Below, one piece after another: positions 1-10,036 of a stretch of 64,000 nucleotides of DNA (position 1 is the stretch's first letter; each line of letters opens with the position of its first letter). A model generated the notes under the pieces. The model was given only the letters and a program-made list of their open reading frames with translations, did no database searches and was not told the DNA's origin. Source of the DNA: Eubacteriales bacterium (GTDB lineage: Bacteria; Bacillota; Clostridia; Christensenellales; CAG-138); NCBI GenBank assembly GCA_021373115.1, contig JAJFTI010000011.1, forward strand, positions 1 through 64,000. The letters run 5' to 3'. The translations under genes and the position numbers were made by a program.

Positions 1-62
1 TGCAGTTCTACTTCCCGCAGCTTGACGATGATCTGCTCAACTGTGTAGTTCTTTCTTGCCAT
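1..62 (-). CDS. IS3-family transposase OrfA, N-terminal fragment
   Basis: Only the first 20 codons are in the window. They read MARKNYTVEQIIVKLREVEL, which matches the usual start of OrfA in IS3-family elements (the helix-turn-helix that binds the terminal repeats). The ATG is the complement of 60-62, preceded by an AGGAG-like site on the minus strand. The frame is open to the window edge. The family call rests on this short N-terminus only, and the subgroup cannot be given. Confidence 0.6.
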   Translation of the reverse strand, partial: MARKNYTVEQIIVKLREVEL

Positions 63-141
63 CTTCTTGCAGCTCCTTTGTTAGTCTTTTTTTCTCTCTT
101 TCCTAACATTGTAGCTGGTCCAGTTTTCGGGGGCTAGATCA
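1..141 (-). mobile_element. Left-edge fragment of an IS3-family insertion sequence
   Basis: The window opens inside an insertion sequence read on the minus strand. The visible part holds the first codons of an OrfA-like transposase (1-62) and a 79-base leader ending in a terminal repeat-like sequence at 112-141. Read from the minus strand that end begins TGATCTAGCCCCCG, with the TG terminus usual for IS3-family elements. The other end is outside the window, so the terminus and any target duplication cannot be confirmed. Confidence 0.6.
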
Positions 142-311
142 TTGGTATGTCGATAGACTTGAAAAACTTAACAACACATTCAAAAGATTCATGATTTTGT
201 GTGATATTTCGTGTGATATTTTTTTGCCGGATGCTGCGTTTCACTGCTTTTCGGAAGCACAAAGTGCCAAATAATGCGGTCAAGTGGGGTAAAAAATGCC
301 TGATTTTACGC

Positions 312-336
312 AAAAAACCCGCCAAGTGGCGGGGTT
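312..336 (-). terminator. Rho-independent terminator of the tRNA operon
   Basis: On the minus strand a CCCGCC/GGCGGG stem with a 4-base loop is followed by six T. It lies about 10 bases beyond the last tRNA of the cluster. Confidence 0.85.
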
Positions 337-345
337 TTGTCGTTT

Positions 346-419
346 TGGAGCAGGTAACGGGACTCGAACCCGTGATCTCAGCTTGGAAGGCTAATGTGTT
401 ACCGCTACACTATACCTGC
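346..419 (-). tRNA. tRNA-Gly (anticodon TCC)
   Basis: The 74-base cloverleaf has a 7-bp GCAGGTA acceptor stem, the anticodon loop CTTCCAA, a GGTTCGAGTCC T-arm and an encoded CCA. It is the last gene of the seven-tRNA operon, directly before the terminator. Confidence 0.95.
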
Positions 420-486
420 GTTTCTGTAATTTTACCGGAACCGGAACTCCCATTCATAAGCAGGCAATCGTATACCCGTTTATGAT

Positions 487-562
487 TGGAGCGGGAGACG
501 GGGCTCGAACCCGCCACCTCAGCCTTGGCAAGGCTGCGCTCTACCAAATGAGCTACTCCCGC
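487..562 (-). tRNA. tRNA-Gly (anticodon GCC)
   Basis: The 76-base tRNA has the acceptor GCGGGAG, anticodon loop TTGCCAA, T-arm GGGTTCGAGCCCC and an encoded CCA. With the TCC isoacceptor next to it the operon carries two glycine tRNAs. Confidence 0.95.
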
Positions 563-584
563 AGGCAACCGAATCGTTGAGGTT

Positions 585-669
<85 letters not shown>

Positions 670-697
670 ACACAGGTCAACTTCGGCAGGAAAAAAA

Positions 698-773
698 TGG
701 TGATCCGTCGGAGATTCGAACTCCGGACACCCTGATTAAAAGTCAGGTGCTCTACCGGCTGAGCTAACGGATC
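698..773 (-). tRNA. tRNA-Lys (anticodon TTT)
   Basis: The 76-base tRNA has acceptor GATCCGT, anticodon loop CTTTTAA, T-arm GGAGTTCGAATCTCC and an encoded CCA. Confidence 0.95.
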
Positions 774-783
774 ATGAAGAAAT

Positions 784-858
784 TGGCTGGGGTGGCAGGA
801 TTTGAACCTACGAGTGCCAGAGTCAAAGTCTGGTGCCTTACCGCTTGGCTACACCCCA
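784..858 (-). tRNA. tRNA-Gln (anticodon TTG)
   Basis: The 75-base tRNA has acceptor TGGGGTG (U1-A72 as usual for glutamine), anticodon loop CTTTGAC and an encoded CCA. Confidence 0.95.
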
Positions 859-880
859 TAGTCACGCAAACCGGTAAAAA

Positions 881-958
881 TGGGGTGAGTAGTGGGATTC
901 GAACCCACGACCTCCTGGGCCACAACCAGGCACTCTAACCAGCTGAGCTATACCCACC
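881..958 (-). tRNA. tRNA-His (anticodon GTG)
   Basis: The tRNA has anticodon loop TTGTGGC. The extra 5' G (G-1) opposite the discriminator C, a hallmark of tRNA-His, is encoded at 958. CCA is encoded. Confidence 0.95.
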
Positions 959-1056
959 ATACCTGAAAATTCGGCTCCTGCTGGCGGTTCTTCCACCGAA
1001 CCGACCAACTTGCCCGACACCCTGGCCTTCCTTACGCGCCGGGGTGCCGTGCAACT

Positions 1057-1133
1057 TGGCGCGCCTGCAGGGATTCGAACCCGGGACCTACGGCTTAGAA
1101 GGCCGTTGCTCTATCCTGCTGAGCTACAGGCGC
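1057..1133 (-). tRNA. tRNA-Arg (anticodon TCT)
   Basis: The 77-base tRNA has acceptor GCGCCTG, anticodon loop CTTCTAA and an encoded CCA. It is the first gene of the operon, about 16 bases below the predicted transcription start. A spacer of about 100 bases with no recognisable gene separates it from tRNA-His. Confidence 0.95.
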
Positions 1134-1155
1134 AGGAAGCGAGTTCCGAAGATTA

Positions 1156-1184
1156 ATTATAGCGGCGGGGATGCCTTATGTCAA
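1156..1184 (-). promoter_or_regulatory. Consensus housekeeping promoter of the tRNA operon
   Basis: Read on the minus strand: TTGACA (1184-1179), a 17-base spacer, TATAAT (1161-1156). Both hexamers match the sigma-A consensus exactly, as expected for stable RNA genes. The predicted start is near 1149. Confidence 0.9.
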
Positions 1185-1256
1185 TGAAAATCGGCAAAAA
1201 GGTCCACCGTCTTTTCCCAGTTTCGGCTTCCCGCCCAGTTGCGGCAAACGCTCTTT

Positions 1257-1760
1257 TCAGGCGTTTTTTCCGCAGCAGTTTTTGTGCTTTTTCCCGCTTC
1301 CGCAGGGGCATGGATCGTTACGGCCAACCTTAGCTTCGCGCACGAATATGTTGCTTTGGCGGTATTCCTTTGCGATTTCCCTGCGCTTCTCTTCGCTTAG
1401 GATCGGTTCCCATTCCGAAAGCGTGTAGAGCCAGTTTGCCTTGGCTTTATGCATGTTGAAGTAGAGTTTTTCAAAATCGATATCGAGTTTCAGCGCGGTG
1501 TCCACGCCGAGTTTTTCGAGATTGACTTCCTTTTTCAGGCTCGAATTGACGCCGTCCAGAAAGCCCGCGAATTCCGCAACGTTCATATCGAACCGGTCGG
1601 CCAACTCCGCTTCCGTTCCGACGAGTTTGCCCGTGTTCTCGGTCAGGATCGCGCGGTAGGCTTCGGTTTCCTTGGCGAAATACGCATTCCAGAATGCGTC
1701 GTGCTCCGCCTGCTGGCGCTCCGTTTCAACCATCTTTTGCCATTCTTCATACGGTTTCAT
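1257..1760 (-). CDS. SEC-C motif protein
   Basis: This 167-residue soluble protein has a helical, charged body of unknown function. It ends with a SEC-C zinc motif (Cys151, Cys153, Cys162, Cys163; core [13 protein letters not shown]). The same motif ends SecA, where it binds zinc and contacts SecB or ribosomes, but many small proteins carry it as a stand-alone metal-binding tail. It is the last gene of the queA-tgt-tsaE-tsaB-rimI series, 18 bases after rimI, so it is probably co-transcribed. That neighbourhood hints at a ribosome- or translation-linked role, which is inference only. No membrane segment or signal peptide is visible. Confidence 0.8.
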   Translation of the reverse strand: MKPYEEWQKMVETERQQAEHDAFWNAYFAKETEAYRAILTENTGKLVGTEAELADRFDMNVAEFAGFLDGVNSSLKKEVNLEKLGVDTALKLDIDFEKLYFNMHKAKANWLYTLSEWEPILSEEKRREIAKEYRQSNIFVREAKVGRNDPCPCGSGKKHKNCCGKNA

Positions 1761-1778
1761 GTGTCCTGTTTCTCCCTG

Positions 1779-2294
1779 TTATTTGTTATCGTCGATCACA
1801 GTCGATTTTCGACTCTTTATTATCTCTTTTTGTTTCCGGATCGTCTGCCGAATATCGTTGTTCCAAAGCAGCAGCGCGCCCTCGCCCGTGTCCGAATAAT
1901 ATCCCGGGCGAAACCCTTCCTGCTCGAAATCGAGCGTCGCGTACAGATGCTGGGCAACCGCGTTGCTTTCGCGTACCTCCAGCGTCATCTTTTCTGCGCC
2001 GCATTTGACCGCATGTTCCATCATTGTGAGCATAAGCCGTCTTCCCCGGCCTTTTTGCCGGAATTCCGGCAGGATTGCGACGTTGGTGACATGCGCCTCC
2101 TCAAAGAGCACCCACATGCCGCCGTAGCCGCAGATCACCCCGTCCGCTTCCATCACAAGATAATGCGCAACGTCGTTTCGCAGTTCTCCCAGCAGCGCCA
2201 GCTTTGACCAGGGCGAGCGAAAGCACGCGCATTCAATCTCATGTACGCGGGAAACGTCGCTTCGCTCCATGGGACGGATGATTTCCGGTTCCAT
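1779..2294 (-). CDS. rimI: Ribosomal-protein-alanine N-acetyltransferase RimI-like
   Basis: This is a GNAT-fold acetyltransferase of 171 residues. The acetyl-CoA loop is seen as RQKGRGRRL (R/Q-x-x-G-x-G/R), preceded by the strand VTNVAILPEF and followed by the RimI-typical LEVRESNAVAQHLY segment. The family acetylates the N-terminal amine of ribosomal protein S18 and other proteins. It follows tsaB by three bases, the usual clostridial order tsaE-tsaB-rimI. A tail of about 20 residues beyond the GNAT fold is basic and probably disordered. The family is clear; the substrate is inferred from context. Confidence 0.9.
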   Translation of the reverse strand: MEPEIIRPMERSDVSRVHEIECACFRSPWSKLALLGELRNDVAHYLVMEADGVICGYGGMWVLFEEAHVTNVAILPEFRQKGRGRRLMLTMMEHAVKCGAEKMTLEVRESNAVAQHLYATLDFEQEGFRPGYYSDTGEGALLLWNNDIRQTIRKQKEIIKSRKSTVIDDNK

Positions 2295-2297
2295 ACG

Positions 2298-2918
2298 TTA
2301 TATCTCCCCGACGGGCAAAGTACGCAGCCGTTCCGCCTGCGGCGGGCGCAAGTAGAGCGGTTCGACGGCGTCCAAAGCGGTTTCGAGCCGCAACAGCGCC
2401 GCGCGGCCAACGAATTCCGCCTGCGGATACGTTTTCGCCGCCGCATGAACATCCCCAACGAACGCCGTATCCGCCGGAACCCGCGTCAAAAACGCTTCGA
2501 TCTCGGCGCCCTCCGACACAATCCGTTCAACTCCCGCCTGATACAGCGCGGCGTACGCGTTGCCGTTTCGGGCGTCAATCATGGCGCAGACCGGCCGCTC
2601 CCGTTCACCGGAAGCCGTGTACAGCGCAAACAGCGCGTTAACCGGTACGACCTTCTTTCCTGTTGCAAACGCCAGCGCGTTAACGAGACTGACGCCGATG
2701 CGAACGCCCGTAAACGAGCCAGGTCCGATATCCACGGCAAACAGATCCACATTCTCAATCGAAACGCCGTTTTCTTCCAATAATTCGTCCAATAGCGGCA
2801 GCGCGGTTTCCGCGTGCTTTTTACCGGAATCCGCCGCACGCTCGTCCACCAGCCGGCCGTCCCGAAATAACGCGGCGCTCGCAACGGCGGAGGTGGTATC
2901 CAGCGCCAACAGAATCAT
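2298..2918 (-). CDS. tsaB: tRNA t6A biosynthesis protein TsaB
   Basis: TsaB is the inactive ASKHA-fold partner of TsaD in the complex that makes N6-threonylcarbamoyladenosine at position 37 of ANN-decoding tRNAs. The protein has 206 residues, starts MILLALDTT and carries the family signature GPGSFTGVRIG near residues 67-77. I chose the ATG at 2918 because it gives the conserved N-terminus and overlaps the TGA of tsaE (ATGA), implying translational coupling. The frame stays open further upstream, but that part would lie inside tsaE. TsaD itself is not in the window. Confidence 0.92.
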   Translation of the reverse strand: MILLALDTTSAVASAALFRDGRLVDERAADSGKKHAETALPLLDELLEENGVSIENVDLFAVDIGPGSFTGVRIGVSLVNALAFATGKKVVPVNALFALYTASGERERPVCAMIDARNGNAYAALYQAGVERIVSEGAEIEAFLTRVPADTAFVGDVHAAAKTYPQAEFVGRAALLRLETALDAVEPLYLRPPQAERLRTLPVGEI

Positions 2919-3361
2919 AAAGCGTTCACCACGCTTTCGTAAGCCGCTCCGCTCGGAACGATTCGAACCGTGCGCGGCTCGTTTCCGCTGCCCGAAAGAT
3001 GCAACTCCAAACGCTCCGTCGGCAGAGCCTCCGGCACGCGTTCCGCCCACTCCAGCACGAGGACCGCGTTTTTCGCCATATATTCCTCAAACCCGATGGC
3101 GCGAAGTTCCTCCGCGTCCGCGAGGCGATACGCGTCGAAGTGGATCAGCGGCGGGTCGGTTTCGTATTCATGCACAATGGTAAACGTGGGAGAACGCACT
3201 TCGTCCGTACCGGCCTGCGCGCCCATACCGCGCACCAGCGCGGTCTTTCCCGCGCCAAGCCCGCCGTAGAGCGCGACAAAGGACGGAACGGGTAGCGCCC
3301 GCATCAGCCGCCCTCCCAGCGATTCGGTTTCCTGTTCGGTTTTGCAGATCAACGTTTTCAA
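2915..3361 (-). CDS. tsaE: tRNA t6A biosynthesis ATPase TsaE
   Basis: TsaE is the P-loop ATPase that resets the TsaBD complex during t6A synthesis. The 148-residue protein has its Walker A at residues 33-40 (GGLGAGKT), the switch-like SPTFTIVHEY segment and the HFDAYRL motif that follows in all TsaE proteins. The start is a TTG at 3361 preceded by an AGAGG site on the minus strand. It sits 21 bases after tgt and overlaps tsaB by four bases. Confidence 0.92.
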   Translation of the reverse strand: MKTLICKTEQETESLGGRLMRALPVPSFVALYGGLGAGKTALVRGMGAQAGTDEVRSPTFTIVHEYETDPPLIHFDAYRLADAEELRAIGFEEYMAKNAVLVLEWAERVPEALPTERLELHLSGSGNEPRTVRIVPSGAAYESVVNAL

Positions 3362-3382
3362 ATCTCTTGCGCCTCTACCGTC

Positions 3383-5570
<2,188 letters not shown>

Positions 5571-5590
5571 GGTTGTATCAGCCGTTTCCG

Positions 5591-5634
5591 CAGCGTTATC
5601 CGGAATCCTTAATCCCGTTTTTCCGGATGCGCTG
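5591..5634 (-). promoter_or_regulatory. Long stem-loop in the queA leader RNA
   Basis: Between the queA promoter and start codon, two stacked inverted repeats (CAGCG/CGCTG, then ATCCGGAA/TTCCGGAT) enclose a 15-base loop. No T-run follows, so it is not a simple terminator. I could not fit it to the preQ1-I, -II or -III riboswitch layouts. Confidence 0.5.
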
Positions 5635-5642
5635 ACCGGAGT

Positions 5643-5671
5643 ATTATAACGGAAAGCGCCGCTCAATGCAA
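5643..5671 (-). promoter_or_regulatory. Promoter of the queA-tgt-tsaEB-rimI operon
   Basis: On the minus strand: TTGCAT (5671-5666), a 17-base spacer, and a perfect TATAAT (5648-5643). Confidence 0.75.
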
Positions 5672-5754
5672 GTTTGCCCGCGTCTTCATACAGTTGCAAA
5701 GCGTCGCGCCACATCATATACTGAAATTGCGACTTGATGTTTCCGAAATACGGT

Positions 5755-5784
5755 TTTACAAACATTTGATCTTCCCGGTATTTT
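5755..5784 (+). promoter_or_regulatory. Possible promoter of pstS
   Basis: TTTACA at 5755-5760, 18-base spacer, TATTTT at 5779-5784. A direct repeat CAAACATT occurs at 5759-5766 and 5788-5795, bracketing the -10. A phosphate regulon promoter should carry PhoP sites, but I cannot match a defined clostridial Pho box. Confidence 0.35.
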
Positions 5785-5847
5785 CATCAAACATTGCTCG
5801 GTTATTCTTGTGCCATGAGAAAGAATGAAAAAGGAGAAATGATTCAA

Positions 5848-6783
5848 ATGAAGAAAATCGTAGCACTGGCAGTTGCCCTGCTCATGGTAGCCGGCCTTGC
5901 GGCCTGCGCCTCCACCACCGCTCCCGCGGCAACCGAAGCACCCGCCGCAGCAGCCACCGAAGCCCCGGCGGAAGCAGCCGCGGAACCCGCCGCAGCCTCC
6001 TTTGACAAGGACATCGTCGTCGTATCCCGCGAGGACGGAAGCGGCACGCGCGGCGCGTTCATCGAGCTCTTCGGCGTTCAGCAGAAGGATTCGAGCGGAA
6101 ATAAAGTTGACTACACGACGCTCGACGCCGAAATCGTCAACAGCACTTCCGTCGTCATGCAAACCGTTGCGGGCAACGACGCGGCCATCGGCTATATCTC
6201 GCTCGGTTCCCTGAACGACACCGTAAAAGCCCTCCAAATCGACGGAGCGGACGCCACGGTGGACAACGTGAAATCCGGCACATACAAGATCTCCCGCCCG
6301 TTCAACATTGTCACCAAGGCGGAGGTTTCCGAAGCGGCGAAGGCGTTTATCGACTTCATCCTCAGCGCGGAAGGCCAGGCGGTCGTCGCGGACAACCACT
6401 ACATTCCGATGGATAACGCGCCCGCGTTTGCCGGCAGCACGGTTTCCGGCAAGGTCGTCGTGGCGGGCAGTTCCTCCGTTACCCCGGTCATGGAAAAGCT
6501 GAAGGAAGCCTATGCCGCCGTCAATCCTAACGCAGAGATCGAAATTCAGATGAGCGACTCCAGCACCGGCGTCCAGATGGCCATTGACGGAACCTGCGAC
6601 ATCGGCATGGCGAGCCGCGAGCTCAAGGACAGCGAAGTCGCGGGCGGCGTAGCCGCAACGGTTATCGCCACGGACGGCATCGCGGTCATCGCGAACCTGA
6701 ACAACCCCGTTGTCGGCCTCACCGCCGAGCAGGTCCGCTCGATCTATGTAGGCGAAACCCTCAGCTGGGCGGACGTTCAGTAA
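5848..6783 (+). CDS. pstS: Phosphate-binding lipoprotein PstS, circularly permuted
   Basis: This is the extracellular phosphate receptor of the Pst importer, 311 residues. A signal peptide ends in the lipobox LAAC (Cys20), followed by an Ala/Pro/Glu-rich linker to about residue 52. The mature part begins with the motif that normally lies in the second half of PstS (VVSREDGSGTRGAF). It ends with the block that normally comes first (AGSSSVTPVMEKL, then DIGMASREL, then LTAEQVRSIYVGE). The fold order is thus rotated relative to classical PstS. Phosphate-binding Ser/Arg/Asp motifs are all present. The ATG at 5848 is preferred over 5839 because AAGGAG at 5831-5836 would be only two bases from the latter. 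Confidence 0.9.
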   Translation: MKKIVALAVALLMVAGLAACASTTAPAATEAPAAAATEAPAEAAAEPAAASFDKDIVVVSREDGSGTRGAFIELFGVQQKDSSGNKVDYTTLDAEIVNSTSVVMQTVAGNDAAIGYISLGSLNDTVKALQIDGADATVDNVKSGTYKISRPFNIVTKAEVSEAAKAFIDFILSAEGQAVVADNHYIPMDNAPAFAGSTVSGKVVVAGSSSVTPVMEKLKEAYAAVNPNAEIEIQMSDSSTGVQMAIDGTCDIGMASRELKDSEVAGGVAATVIATDGIAVIANLNNPVVGLTAEQVRSIYVGETLSWADVQ

Positions 6784-6811
6784 CCAAAATATCGGACATG
6801 GAGCGACTTGG

Positions 6812-7693
6812 ATGATGAAACATAACTCCTTCGCGCGGGAAACCGCCGCGGGACGAAGCAATCAAGTACGGGAAGGCGCGGCGAGAATCCTCTTTCTCGC
6901 CGCCGCCTGCGTCAGTATTCTGGCGGTTCTGCTGATTACGTTTTTTCTCCTCGTAAACGGCGTACCCGCCATTGCCGAAATCGGCGTGTTCAAATTCCTG
7001 CTTGGTACGGTCTGGAAGCCCGGCAACGACATCTACGGCATTTTGCCGATGATCCTTGGCAGCTTCTGCGTGACCGCCGGCGCGCTGATTCTCGGCGTAC
7101 CAATCGGCGTATTAACGGCAGTCTTCCTTTCCCGCTTCGCATCCAAACGTATGGTTAAGGCAATCAAGCCCGCCGTTCAGCTGCTCGCGGGGATTCCTTC
7201 CGTTGTTTACGGTTTCTTCGGTCTCGTGGTGATCGTTCCGCTGCTCGGCGGGCGCGGCAGCATGCTCGCAGCAAGCATTGTGCTTGCGATTATGATTCTG
7301 CCAACAGTCATAACGGTTTCCGAAAGCTCGCTCAACGCCGTGGAATCCTCCTATTATGAAGGCGCGCTGGCTCTGGGCGCTACCCACGAACGCTCCGTTT
7401 TCTCCATCGTACTGCCCGCCGCAAAGTCCGGCGTAACGGCGGCAATCGTTCTGGGCGTCGGCCGGGCAATCGGCGAAGCAATGGCGGTCATCATGGTCGC
7501 CGGCAACCAGCCGCGCATGCCGCAGGGTATCCTCAAGGGGTTAAGAACGCTCACCACGAACATCGTTATGGAGATGGGCTACTCGGCGGATCTGCACCGT
7601 GAAGCGCTGATTGCGACAGGCGTTGTGCTCTTTGTGTTCATTTTGCTCATCAACTTCTTCTTCTCCTTAACGAAACGGAGGAAAAAGGCATGA
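6812..7693 (+). CDS. pstC: Phosphate ABC transporter permease PstC
   Basis: PstC is one of the two membrane subunits of the high-affinity phosphate importer. The 293-residue protein has about six hydrophobic segments. It carries the BPD_transp_1 coupling loop (EGALALGATHERSVFSIVLP) that docks on PstB, and the PstC/PstA-typical LAGIPSVVYGFFGL block. GGAG eight bases before the ATG supports the start. Its stop overlaps the pstA start (ATGA), so translation is probably coupled. It follows pstS after 28 bases. Confidence 0.95.
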   Translation: MMKHNSFARETAAGRSNQVREGAARILFLAAACVSILAVLLITFFLLVNGVPAIAEIGVFKFLLGTVWKPGNDIYGILPMILGSFCVTAGALILGVPIGVLTAVFLSRFASKRMVKAIKPAVQLLAGIPSVVYGFFGLVVIVPLLGGRGSMLAASIVLAIMILPTVITVSESSLNAVESSYYEGALALGATHERSVFSIVLPAAKSGVTAAIVLGVGRAIGEAMAVIMVAGNQPRMPQGILKGLRTLTTNIVMEMGYSADLHREALIATGVVLFVFILLINFFFSLTKRRKKA

Positions 7694-8517
7694 AGCGGCA
7701 AAAGATCACCTCTTTCCTTCTCCGTTTCGCGGTATACTTCGCAGCGGCCGTAACGGTCGGCGCGCTGGTATTCGTTGTTGGCTATATTCTGATCAAAGGT
7801 GTGCCAAACCTCTCGCTGAAACTCTTTGAATGGCGCTACAGCACGGAGAACCTTTCACTCTTGCCCGCGCTGCTCAATACGGTTCTCATGACGCTGCTCT
7901 CGCTCGTCATCGCGGTTCCGCTCGGCGTATTCGCCGCCATTTATCTGGTCGAGTACGCGCGCCGCGGCAGCAGGCTTGTTCGCATCATCCGCATGAACGC
8001 GGAGACGCTCTCCGGCATTCCTTCCATCGTATACGGCCTGTTCGGCATGCTGTTTTTCGTAACCTACCTCAAGCTCGGATTCTCCATGCTCTCCGGCGCG
8101 CTGACGCTTTCCATCATGATTCTTCCGGTCGTTCTTCGAACCTCGGAGGAAGCGCTCATGAGCGTGCCGGACAGCTTTCGCGAGGGCAGTTTCGGTCTCG
8201 GCGCGGGGCGGCTGCGCACCGTGTTCCGCGTTGTCCTGCCGGACGCGGTTCCCGGCATCCTGGCCGGCGTGATCCTTGGCGTTGGCCGCATCGTCGGCGA
8301 AACGGCGGCGCTGATCTATACGGCGGGAACCGCTTCCGATACCGTCTCCGGTCTTATGGATTCTGCGCGGACGCTCAGCGTGCATATGTATGCGCTTTCG
8401 CAGGAAGGGCTTTACGTCAACCAAACCTATGCGACCGCGGTGGTGCTGCTCGTGATCGTCGTCGGTATCAATGCGCTGTCCGCCTCGCTCGCGAAAAGGT
8501 TTGGTAGAAGACGATGA
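7690..8517 (+). CDS. pstA: Phosphate ABC transporter permease PstA
   Basis: PstA is the second membrane subunit, 275 residues, with six predicted membrane segments. The block LSGIPSIVYGLFGM and the coupling loop EGSFGLGAGRLRTVFRVVLP place it in the PstA family. The start overlaps the pstC stop by four bases. An 82-base gap without a terminator separates it from pstB. Confidence 0.95.
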   Translation: MKRQKITSFLLRFAVYFAAAVTVGALVFVVGYILIKGVPNLSLKLFEWRYSTENLSLLPALLNTVLMTLLSLVIAVPLGVFAAIYLVEYARRGSRLVRIIRMNAETLSGIPSIVYGLFGMLFFVTYLKLGFSMLSGALTLSIMILPVVLRTSEEALMSVPDSFREGSFGLGAGRLRTVFRVVLPDAVPGILAGVILGVGRIVGETAALIYTAGTASDTVSGLMDSARTLSVHMYALSQEGLYVNQTYATAVVLLVIVVGINALSASLAKRFGRRR

Positions 8518-8599
8518 AGCGAATGTATTTCACCATTAACCCGAAAGGAAACGGAAAACGCCCGACCGCGTTTTCAGCCGTTTCAGAAGGCAAGGCGAC

Positions 8600-9352
8600 A
8601 TGAACAAATTTGATATCTCCAATCTGGATCTGTTTTACGGGCAGCTGCAGGCGCTGAAAAACGTGGAACTGCAGGTTCCCGCGCGGCAGATTACCGCGTT
8701 TATCGGCCCGAGCGGCTGCGGGAAAAGCACGCTTCTGCGCACGCTCAACCGCATGAACGACCTCGTGGAAGACTGCAAAATCACGGGGGACGTGCTGCTC
8801 GACGGGCAGGATATCTACAAGGGCGGGCTGGATACCACGGCGCTGCGCAAGCGCGTGGGCATGGTTTTTCAAAAGCCGAATCCCTTTCCCATGAGCGTTT
8901 ACGAAAACGTTGCGTTTGGCCCTCGCACCCACGGCGTGCGCGGAAAAGCGCGGCTGGACGACATCGTGGAGCAGTCGCTTCGCGACGCGGCGATTTGGGA
9001 CGAACTCAAGGATCGGCTGAAGAAGGACGCGCTCGGGCTCAGCGGCGGCCAGCAGCAGCGCCTCTGCATTGCGCGCGCGCTCGCCGTGGAGCCGGAGGTC
9101 TTGCTCATGGACGAGCCGACCAGCGCGCTCGACCCCATCTCCACCAGCCGCATTGAAGACCTCTGCGTGACGCTGCGGGAAAAGTATACTATAATCATCG
9201 TAACGCACAACATGCAGCAGGCCGCGCGCATCTCCGACAACACCGCCTTTTTCCTGCTGGGCGAGATTGTCGAATACGGCTTAACGGAGAAGCTTTTCAG
9301 CATCCCGCGGGACAAACGCACAGAAGATTACATCACCGGGAGGTTCGGATAA
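8600..9352 (+). CDS. pstB: Phosphate ABC transporter ATPase PstB
   Basis: PstB is the cytoplasmic ATPase of the phosphate importer, 250 residues, the standard length. It shows Walker [10 protein letters not shown], the PstB-specific [10 protein letters not shown]-loop, ABC signature LSGGQQQR, Walker [14 protein letters not shown] and the H-loop histidine in [10 protein letters not shown]. Its stop codon overlaps the phoU ATG (TAATG), as in most pst operons. Confidence 0.97.
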   Translation: MNKFDISNLDLFYGQLQALKNVELQVPARQITAFIGPSGCGKSTLLRTLNRMNDLVEDCKITGDVLLDGQDIYKGGLDTTALRKRVGMVFQKPNPFPMSVYENVAFGPRTHGVRGKARLDDIVEQSLRDAAIWDELKDRLKKDALGLSGGQQQRLCIARALAVEPEVLLMDEPTSALDPISTSRIEDLCVTLREKYTIIIVTHNMQQAARISDNTAFFLLGEIVEYGLTEKLFSIPRDKRTEDYITGRFG

Positions 9353-10005
9353 TGCGTATTACGTTTGAAGAGCAGCTTCGTCTGCTGAACACCGAGCTGC
9401 TTGAGATGGGCGCGCTGATTGAGCACGCGATTCAAGCCGCCAGCGAGGCGCTGATCAAGCAGGACGTCGAGGCGGCGAACCACGCCATCACCTTCGACCG
9501 CGAGGTGGATCAGAAGGAGCGGGATATCGAATCGCTCTGCCTCAAGCTCCTGCTCCAGCAGCAGCCCGTCGCCAAGGACCTGCGGCTGATCTCCGCCGCG
9601 CTGAAAATGATTACGGATATGGAGCGCATCGGCGACCAGGCCTCGGATATCTCCGGCATCGTGATCTACCTTGCGGGAAAACCGTATATCAAGTCGCTGG
9701 AGCATCTGCCGCAGATGGCGGAGGCTTCCATCCGTATGGTTTCCGGCAGCATCGACGCGTTCATTCAAAAAGATCTTACGCTTGCGCGCGAAATCATCGA
9801 GATGGACGACGTAATCGACGACCTGTTCGATACCATCAAAAGCGAGCTGATCGATCTGATCGGCCGGAACCCGGAGAACGGCGAGCAGGCGATCGACCTG
9901 CTCATGATCGCCAAATACTTCGAGCGCATAGGAGACCACGCGCAAAACATAGCGGAGTGGGCGGAGTTTTCGATTACCGGCGTTCATAAAGGCGCGGAAC
10001 TGTAA
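9352..10005 (+). CDS. phoU: Phosphate transport regulator PhoU
   Basis: PhoU links the Pst transporter to the PhoR kinase and holds the regulon off when phosphate is plentiful. The 217-residue all-helical protein has two PhoU repeats. Each carries the metal-binding motif ERIGDxxxxI (ERIGDQASDI in the first, ERIGDHAQNI in the second). It lies between pstB and the phoP-like regulator in one operon. Confidence 0.95.
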   Translation: MRITFEEQLRLLNTELLEMGALIEHAIQAASEALIKQDVEAANHAITFDREVDQKERDIESLCLKLLLQQQPVAKDLRLISAALKMITDMERIGDQASDISGIVIYLAGKPYIKSLEHLPQMAEASIRMVSGSIDAFIQKDLTLAREIIEMDDVIDDLFDTIKSELIDLIGRNPENGEQAIDLLMIAKYFERIGDHAQNIAEWAEFSITGVHKGAEL

Positions 10006-10036
10006 CCGATGCGAACGCATACGGGAGATGGCAAAT

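Noticed and set aside
134..325. 63-codon minus-strand ORF beside the IS end, with tandem GTGTGATATTT-like repeats
   Set aside because: It overlaps the IS terminus and tRNA terminator, has no ribosome site or recognisable homology, and its Asn/Ile/Thr run comes from the repeat. It could be an integrase remnant but nothing supports that.
5571..5642. preQ1 riboswitch upstream of queA
   Set aside because: The conserved preQ1-I loop and A-rich tail, and the class II and III layouts, are not seen; only a generic long hairpin is present.
5759..5795. CAAACATT direct repeat before pstS as PhoP boxes
   Set aside because: The 29-base spacing and sequence do not match a Pho-box pattern I can defend.
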